9,651 bases of DNA from Planctomycetaceae bacterium (GTDB lineage: Bacteria; Planctomycetota; Planctomycetia; Pirellulales; Thermoguttaceae), in the NCBI GenBank assembly GCA_003509805.1, contig DOMV01000092.1, forward strand, positions 177 to 9,827. The letters are read 5' to 3'. The translations under genes and the position numbers were made by a program. Below, piece by piece: positions 5,328-9,651 of this stretch. Every line of letters starts with the position of its first letter. The stretch's first letter is position 1. The notes beneath the pieces were generated by a model. That model did no database searches, was not told the DNA's origin, and saw nothing but the letters and a program-made list of their open reading frames with translations.

Positions 5328-7771
5328 GGGATGCCATGCGACCAGGCTGCGGAGTCAACCGGTTTCGGTATATCCGGTGTATATTGCTGTTGCCGCTTTT
5401 CTGTTGCGTATCGACTCTGCGGGCGCAGGATATTCACCCGGAAGACGTGAGCCGGGCCATCGAGCAGGGTGTTCGTTATCTTAAAAGCAAGCAGCAGCGA
5501 GAGGGAAACTGGGTCGAGGGGAGTCATGCCGTCGGGATGACGGCGCTTTGTACGATTGCCATGCTCAGCGCCGGTGTTTCCAGGGACGATCCGGCGATCG
5601 TCAATGCGATGCAGTACCTGAGGCGGTTCAGAGTGGGGCCCGATTTCAATCAAAACTACTCGATTGCCCTGCAAACCATGGCGTTCGCCCTCTGCGATCC
5701 GGAACGTGATCGACCGCTCATCCGCGAAAACGTCCGGCAGATCGAAGAGCACCAGACGTTCGAGGGCCCGAATTCGCCGGCAAACGGCGGGTGGACCTAC
5801 ATCTATACCGGTCGCAAGGCCGGCCAACGGGGGAGCGACAATTCGAACGCGCAGTTTTCGATTCTCGCCCTCTACGAAGCGGAGCGCGTCGGGGTGTCGG
5901 CAAAACAGGAGACCTGGGCCCGTGCCCGGAATTATTGGGAAAATTGCCAGAATGCCAACGGGGCCTGGGGCTATACGCCCACATCGGACGGAAGTACCGG
6001 AATCCGGGCAAGCATGACCTGTGCGGGCATCGCGAGCCTGATGATTTCCTCGGGCATGACGTCCCAGGACGGAGCGGCGGTGCGCGGGGATCAGATCCTG
6101 TGCGGCCTGCCGGCACAAAATCCGTCGCAGGAACGGATTCGGCGCGGACTCGATTGGATGGAACGTAATTTCAGCGTCGAGGAAAACAAGGGCCACGGAG
6201 GCACGTACCTGCTGTATTATCTCTACGGCCTTGAGCGTGTCGGGCGGATGAGCGGCCAACGGTTCATCGGCAAGCACGATTGGTATCGCGAGGGAACCGC
6301 CTTTTTGCTCAAACGAAAAGGAGAATTGAACACGCATTGGAGCGACAATCTCGGCGACTTGTCGGGAACGTCGTTCGCGCTCCTGTTCCTCTCACGGGGA
6401 CGCAGGCCCGTCCTGCTTTCGAAAATCGAGTTCGGCACTCCCGGCGATCATTCGTGGAACATGCACCCGAACGATGTCGATCATTTGACCCGGTTCGTGG
6501 AATCGCGGTGGAAGATCGACCTGACCTGGCAGGTCGTGCCCATGGAACCGGCAAGCGTGGAGGTTTTGCTGCAATCACCGGTCCTGTATCTTTCCGGTTC
6601 CAAATCGCCGCTCCCGAACGATCCCGATCGGGCGGCGGCATGGGCGGCCAAATTGCGCGGCTATCTGGATGGCGGCGGTTTCATTTTCGCCGAAGCGCAA
6701 CCGAACGACGTGTCGTTCGACAAGGGGTTTCGCGAGCTGATGCGCCAAGTCCTGCCGGAAGAAGGGTATGAATTGCGATTGCTTGGAGCGGAGCATCCGA
6801 TTTGGCAGGCGGAAGTGACGATCGAGCCGGACCGGATGCGGCCGATCGAGGGCATCGAATACGGCTGCCGGACCGGCGTCGTTTATTGTCGCCCCGTCAA
6901 AAAAGAAACCGGGACGGGAAACCGGCCGTCGCTTTCCTGTTTATGGGAAGTCGCCCGACCGGTCGAACGCGACGACCCGTATCCGGAGGCCGTTCAACGT
7001 CAAATCGAAGCCGGTCTCGGGATCGGGATCAACGTGCTGACCTATGCGACCAACCGTGAAATGAAAACCAAGGATCGCAAAATGCTTGAAGCGGCCGCCC
7101 AGGTGCTTTCCGACGTCGAGCAGCGGAGGGGACAGATTTACCTGGGCCTGCTGGAAACCGGATCGGGTGCCGGCTCGGCGCCTCGCGCGCTGCCCAACAT
7201 GCTTCAATGGGCCGGTGTCCATCTCGGAATTCCGGTCGACGTCCGGGCGGACAAAGTCCATTTCGGGACCGATGCCGTCTTCGATTTCCCGATCGTTTTC
7301 ATGCACGGTCGCGGCGCATTCACCTTCACGGAAGAGGAACGCACGCGGGTTGCCGAGTACGTCAAACGGGGCGGAACCCTGTTCGTAAACGCCATCTGTT
7401 CGTCGAAACCGTTCACCGATTCCTTCAAGGAGGAAATGCGGACGATTTTCCCGGAGGAGGAATGGACGCTCTCGGCCGTCGAACCGGACGATCCGTTGTT
7501 GAGCGACGTGTACGGCGGTTTCCCGATCGAACGGCTGGAAGTCCGTGTACCGCAACAATCGCCCAACCGGAAAATGCGGGTCGTCGACAAGGAAGTGGTC
7601 CCGGAATTGCTCGGAATCAAGGTCGCCGACCGCTGGGGAGTCGTTTTTTCCCCGCTCGATGTCAGTTGCGCACTGGAAAAAACAAACTCGCTTGATTGCA
7701 AAGGATATACCCGGGAATCCGCGATGAAGTTGGGAATCAACACCTTGCTCTATTCCCTGGGGCACATGTAA
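5324..7771 (+). CDS. Exported prenyltransferase-repeat protein with two DUF4159 domains
   Basis: This 815-aa protein starts at an ATG overlapping the MBL stop (ATGA); an in-frame ATG at 5336 with GAGGG five bases before it is an equal candidate. A hydrophobic segment (about 17-31) ends in LRA|QD, a signal peptide. Residues 40-360 have alpha/alpha-barrel repeats of the squalene cyclase/prenyltransferase type, with turns GNW (61-63), GGW (155-157) and GAW (213-215). No cyclase DxDD motif was seen, so it is unlikely to be an active terpene cyclase. Residues about 365-580 form a first DUF4159 domain (PVLYLSG 419-425, LRGYLDGGGFIFAE 444-457, HPIW 491-494). Residues about 604-812 form a second, more typical one (FPIVFMHG 655-662, VKRGGTLFVN 680-689, CKGYTRESAMKLGINTLLY 792-810). 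DUF4159 resembles glutamine-amidotransferase-like folds without the nucleophile. The function is unknown; a periplasmic binding or scaffolding role is inferred. No membrane anchor follows the signal peptide. Confidence 0.88.
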   Translation: MRDAMRPGCGVNRFRYIRCILLLPLFCCVSTLRAQDIHPEDVSRAIEQGVRYLKSKQQREGNWVEGSHAVGMTALCTIAMLSAGVSRDDPAIVNAMQYLRRFRVGPDFNQNYSIALQTMAFALCDPERDRPLIRENVRQIEEHQTFEGPNSPANGGWTYIYTGRKAGQRGSDNSNAQFSILALYEAERVGVSAKQETWARARNYWENCQNANGAWGYTPTSDGSTGIRASMTCAGIASLMISSGMTSQDGAAVRGDQILCGLPAQNPSQERIRRGLDWMERNFSVEENKGHGGTYLLYYLYGLERVGRMSGQRFIGKHDWYREGTAFLLKRKGELNTHWSDNLGDLSGTSFALLFLSRGRRPVLLSKIEFGTPGDHSWNMHPNDVDHLTRFVESRWKIDLTWQVVPMEPASVEVLLQSPVLYLSGSKSPLPNDPDRAAAWAAKLRGYLDGGGFIFAEAQPNDVSFDKGFRELMRQVLPEEGYELRLLGAEHPIWQAEVTIEPDRMRPIEGIEYGCRTGVVYCRPVKKETGTGNRPSLSCLWEVARPVERDDPYPEAVQRQIEAGLGIGINVLTYATNREMKTKDRKMLEAAAQVLSDVEQRRGQIYLGLLETGSGAGSAPRALPNMLQWAGVHLGIPVDVRADKVHFGTDAVFDFPIVFMHGRGAFTFTEEERTRVAEYVKRGGTLFVNAICSSKPFTDSFKEEMRTIFPEEEWTLSAVEPDDPLLSDVYGGFPIERLEVRVPQQSPNRKMRVVDKEVVPELLGIKVADRWGVVFSPLDVSCALEKTNSLDCKGYTRESAMKLGINTLLYSLGHM

Positions 7772-7790
7772 TCGATAGCGACGAAACCAA

Positions 7791-7842
7791 CCTCTCCCCT
7801 CTCCCCTCTCCCCGTTTAACTTTTAACTCTTAACTTCTTTCT
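7791..7842 (+). repeat. Heptad repeats between DUF4159 and ABC genes
   Basis: The gap holds three perfect copies of CCTCTCC (7791-7811), then CCG, then three heptads TTTAACT, TTTAACT and CTTAACT (7815-7835), and a pyrimidine-only tail TCTTTCT. Period 7 is exact inside each block. The array runs almost to the ABC gene's ATG and takes the place where a Shine-Dalgarno would be expected. The same AACT-type heptad recurs at 8786-8812. Confidence 0.85.
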
Positions 7843-7845
7843 CCC

Positions 7846-8535
7846 ATGTTTGCCGCAAAACTGGAAAAGGTCGTCAAGGAATACAAGCTCAAAGGAGAAA
7901 CGGTCCGCGCGCTTCGCGGGGTCGATCTCGAAATCCCGGAAGGGGATTATCTTGCCATCATGGGCGCTTCCGGGAGCGGCAAAAGCACGATGTTGAACCT
8001 CCTCGGTTGTCTCGATCATCCTTCGAGCGGGACGATTTGGCTCGGAAACGACAACGTAACGGAAATGAACGACCACGCCCTGTCGCATATCCGGGCCTCG
8101 CGGATCGGTTTCGTCTTCCAGTCGTACAATCTCATCCAACAGCTCACGGTCCTGGAAAACATCGAGGTCCCCTTGTTTTACCAGCGGAACATCACTTCGA
8201 AATCCCGAAAACGCTGCAAGGAACTCGCGGAAATGGTCGGCTTGCAGGAGCGGCTCAACCATCGACCGACGCAGCTTTCGGGGGGACAACAGCAGCGGGT
8301 CGCCATCGCGCGGAGCCTGGTAAACGACCCGTATTTTATCCTGGCGGACGAACCGACGGGAAATCTCGATTCGGTGACGACGCAGGAAATCCTCGAATTG
8401 CTCGACCGCCTGAACGAGGAAGGACGGACGATCATTCTCGTAACTCATGAAAACGACGTCGGCAACCGGGCGAAACGGGTCGTGTGGCTCAAGGACGGTT
8501 CCATTCTTTCCGAGGTGAACAACCGCATCGACTGA
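7846..8535 (+). CDS. ABC transporter ATP-binding protein, LolD/MacB type
   Basis: This 229-aa protein is a single nucleotide-binding domain. It has Walker A GASGSGKST (40-48), the Q-loop in FVFQSYNL, the signature LSGGQQQR (144-151), Walker B with catalytic glutamate FILADEPTGNLDS (D168, E169) and the H-loop VTHEND (H201). The DEPTGNLDS stretch and the length place it in the LolD/MacB/FtsE group, whose members power extrusion of lipoproteins, peptides or drugs or act in mechanotransmission rather than import. It should sit on the cytoplasmic face with a FtsX/MacB-like permease. No permease lies upstream, and none follows within at least 1.1 kb. The gene starts 74 bp after the DUF4159 protein with no terminator between, so cotranscription is likely. 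No Shine-Dalgarno is visible; the upstream stretch is pyrimidine-rich. All motifs are intact. Confidence 0.95.
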   Translation: MFAAKLEKVVKEYKLKGETVRALRGVDLEIPEGDYLAIMGASGSGKSTMLNLLGCLDHPSSGTIWLGNDNVTEMNDHALSHIRASRIGFVFQSYNLIQQLTVLENIEVPLFYQRNITSKSRKRCKELAEMVGLQERLNHRPTQLSGGQQQRVAIARSLVNDPYFILADEPTGNLDSVTTQEILELLDRLNEEGRTIILVTHENDVGNRAKRVVWLKDGSILSEVNNRID

Positions 8536-8597
8536 CCGCCGTCACCTGCCGTGGTCGTCCTTCTTTTTTCTCGCTGGAATTTTTGTGAGCGGGCCTA

Positions 8598-8626
8598 TTG
8601 ACACTCGCCTATGGTATGGGTACATT
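8598..8626 (+). promoter_or_regulatory. Sigma-70-type promoter upstream of the cystatin-like gene
   Basis: A perfect -35 box TTGACA (8598-8603) is followed after exactly 17 bases by TACATT (8621-8626, 4 of 6). The predicted start is near 8633, about 300 nt before the ATG at 8931. Confidence 0.5.
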
Positions 8627-8726
8627 ATTCCGACATGTGAAAGCTTTCCGATTGTAGGGAATATGCCGATTGCGACGATGCCTGAAAAATATTTCCGCCG
8701 TGGTGGTCTCGTGATGATCTTCAGAT

Positions 8727-8766
8727 AAAAAACGAAACGAGGGGGCACCGCCTCACGTTCGATTTT
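8727..8766 (+). terminator. Terminator-like hairpin in the leader
   Basis: CGAA (8733-8736) and GAGG (8739-8742) pair with CCTC (8751-8754) and TTCG (8758-8761) around an 8-nt loop, with a small internal loop. An outer A run (8727-8732) faces TTTT (8763-8766). The stem is imperfect. It could stop transcription early from the promoter at 8598, as an attenuator or the 3' end of a small RNA. Confidence 0.3.
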
Positions 8767-8785
8767 CAACCTGGAGACCAAATTC

Positions 8786-8812
8786 TTGAACTCTGAACTT
8801 AAACTTTGAAAT
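8786..8812 (+). repeat. Second AACT-type heptad block
   Basis: TTGAACT (8786-8792), CTGAACT (8793-8799), TAAACT (8800-8805) and TTGAAAT (8806-8812) form a degenerate heptad array with one 6-bp unit. It is on the same strand and of the same type as TTTAACT/CTTAACT at 7815-7835, and also lies between genes. Confidence 0.6.
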
Positions 8813-8930
8813 CACCGCATTGACGGGATTTTCAGGCGGAGAAGGGTTGCGACTTCCGGCTTCGGAAACGTCGCGGACGCTCCGTACCGGGAGACCGGAT
8901 CGATTGCGGTGGGAATGGAGAGTATCAATC

Positions 8931-9329
8931 ATGAAAAACTCAAAAAAATTTGTCTCGGGAATCGTATCGGTTTTCGTTTTGACGGCCTTTGTTTTTGCGA
9001 GCACGGCCCAGGCCCAGCCCGACCCCGGAGGGTGGTCCTGCTGGAAAAAACCCTGTGCGACGGCACTGGGTGTGTTCGATAGGGCGATGAACGAACAGGT
9101 CGGGGTGACCTACACGCCCTTGTGCTTCAAATCACAGGTCGTTATTAATGGAGTCAATTACAAGTTTTACTGCAAAAGCGTCGCCTCGACCAACCCGCCG
9201 ATTCGTGGAATGGCCATCGTGTCGATTTTCGAGGATACGGACGGAAATGTCACCGTGACGAACATTTGTCCAGTCAAGGTGGTCAAAAAACAAAAGAAGC
9301 AGCGGAGCTGTTTTTTCGGACGCCGTTAA
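8931..9329 (+). CDS. Small secreted six-Cys protein with cystatin-like motif
   Basis: The ATG at 8931 is chosen because GGAG lies 10 nt before it and a textbook signal peptide follows (KNSKK start, hydrophobic core 10-23, AQA|Q cleavage at 28/29); the longer frame from 8820 adds no sensible sequence. The mature protein has about 104 residues with Cys at 37, 42, 65, 81, 113 and 127, enough for three disulfides. It has a GGW near the mature N-terminus (33-35), a helix-like stretch ALGVFDRAMNEQ (45-56) and then SQVVINGVNYKFYC (68-81). This order of N-terminal GG, helix and QVVxG-NY hairpin is that of cystatins, inhibitors of papain-like cysteine peptidases; the known motif is QVVAG with NY soon after, and here one residue is inserted. 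A basic tail (KVVKKQKKQR) ends the protein. The fold call is inference from motif order; a different cystatin-fold family is possible. Confidence 0.85.
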   Translation: MKNSKKFVSGIVSVFVLTAFVFASTAQAQPDPGGWSCWKKPCATALGVFDRAMNEQVGVTYTPLCFKSQVVINGVNYKFYCKSVASTNPPIRGMAIVSIFEDTDGNVTVTNICPVKVVKKQKKQRSCFFGRR

Positions 9330-9359
9330 TGCCGCCGTGGTAGATTGAAGTGGGCATGC

Positions 9360-9426
9360 TGAGGACTACTGAGATTTCCCGAAGCCGGGAGTGCGCCGTC
9401 CGCGCGCAGGCTTTGGGGAATCCTCA
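9360..9426. terminator. Long compound hairpin between convergent genes
   Basis: ATTTCCCGAAGCC (9374-9386) pairs with GGCTTTGGGGAAT (9409-9421) over 13 bp with two G-T pairs. TGAGG (9360-9364) pairs with CCTCA (9422-9426) outside a 9-nt bulge, and TGCGC (9392-9396) pairs with GCGCA (9404-9408) inside. It lies about 30 nt after the cystatin-like gene's stop and 18 nt beyond the stop of the minus-strand gene. A bidirectional terminator or 3'-end structure is likely, although no T run follows. Confidence 0.5.
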
Positions 9427-9443
9427 CATGGTCCTTGCCGCCG

Positions 9444-9651
9444 TCAATTGACGACCGTGCTTGCCGTTCCGTTCGAGCCCGGCGGATTGGTCTGCGGATC
9501 GATCGGACGGAATGCCCCGTTCGATCCCTGCGTGGAATACTGCGCGGGGCGACTGAACCGGTTCGGATGGATCGGTGTCGCGACCGGAACGGAAACCGGT
9601 TGATAGGTGACGGTCTCCTTGCGATGAAGCCAGGGGAGAAGCGAACGGACT
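9444..9651 (-). CDS. C-terminal part of an unknown Pro/Ser-rich protein
   Basis: A frame on the minus strand is open from the window edge to TGA at 9446-9444 and gives 68 residues. The stretch KETVTYQPVSVPVATP is followed by a low-complexity tail rich in Pro, Asn, Ser, Gly and Thr that ends in STVVN. The third codon positions are mostly G or C, as in the neighbouring genes. Tails of this kind with VTYQPV-type repeats are common in exported planctomycete proteins, so a cell-surface or secreted product is my guess. The N-terminus and any domain lie outside the window. An overlapping plus-strand frame (9391-9603) has a less natural composition and no ribosome binding site. Confidence 0.6.
   Translation of the reverse strand, partial: VRSLLPWLHRKETVTYQPVSVPVATPIHPNRFSRPAQYSTQGSNGAFRPIDPQTNPPGSNGTASTVVN

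Larger units (their letters stand above)
8536..8930. other. Non-coding leader region before the cystatin-like gene
   Basis: These 395 bases have no credible gene; open frames on both strands are weak shadows. The stretch holds a T run at 8564-8569 soon after the ABC stop, a strong promoter match at 8598-8626, a hairpin at 8727-8766 and AACT heptads at 8786-8812. If the promoter is real, the downstream gene has a leader of about 300 nt, or a small RNA is made. Confidence 0.6.

Noticed and set aside
5252..6337. Minus-strand 361-codon open frame
   Set aside because: It lies wholly antisense to the prenyltransferase-repeat/DUF4159 gene, which has clear domain motifs; the composition is that of a shadow.
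6941..7765. Minus-strand 274-codon open frame
   Set aside because: Antisense shadow of the second DUF4159 domain; no start signal or motif.
7791..7842. CRISPR-like array
   Set aside because: The units are 7 bp in direct tandem without spacers.
8534..8569. Possible terminator after the ABC gene (GACC...GGTC, then a T run)
   Set aside because: The stem is only 4 bp with a long loop; the T run alone is not enough.
9391..9603. Plus-strand 70-codon open frame
   Set aside because: It starts inside the long hairpin and lies antisense to a more natural minus-strand C-terminus with good third-position GC.

Overview
The window looks like a piece of a Planctomycetota chromosome, possibly near the Pirellulales/Thermoguttaceae. 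This is inferred from content: a DUF1571 protein (a family known mainly from planctomycetes), a prenyltransferase-repeat protein fused to DUF4159 domains, several secreted proteins with cleavable signal peptides, an extremely Cys-rich exported repeat protein, moderate GC content, and genes that often lack a Shine-Dalgarno site. No rRNA, tRNA, transposase, integrase, phage gene or CRISPR array was seen.

Layout. (1) Bases 1-530, minus strand: the N-terminal part of a secreted Cys-rich repeat protein that runs off the left edge. (2) Bases 531-1464: a long non-coding stretch with promoter-like sites and a leader hairpin. (3) Bases 1465-3270, plus strand: a secreted M2/ACE-like zinc peptidase. It converges with (4) a minus-strand exported DUF1571 protein, 3379-4248; a repeat and hairpin cluster lies between the two. 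(5) Bases 4249-4658: a divergent promoter region with a 16-bp tandem repeat, a 12-bp palindrome and a good sigma-70-type promoter. (6) A probable plus-strand operon: glyoxalase-II-like metallo-hydrolase (4659-5327), overlapping by ATGA an 815-aa exported prenyltransferase-repeat/double-DUF4159 protein (5324-7771), then a LolD/MacB-type ABC ATPase (7846-8535) without a permease. (7) Bases 8536-8930: a non-coding leader with a strong promoter-like site, a hairpin and heptad repeats. (8) Bases 8931-9329, plus strand: a small secreted six-cysteine protein with a cystatin-like QVV-x-x-G-x-NY motif. (9) A compound hairpin at 9360-9426, then the C-terminus of a minus-strand protein entering from the right edge (9444-9651).

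How the genes may work together. Five of the eight genes have visible signal peptides, so the region is dominated by envelope or exported functions. The MBL, DUF4159 and ABC genes probably share a transcript, but their joint role cannot be read from the sequence. The two best candidates for new biology are the modular Cys-rich protein at the left edge and the cystatin-like protein near the right edge. Short AACT-type heptad repeats in front of two genes also deserve a genome-wide look.
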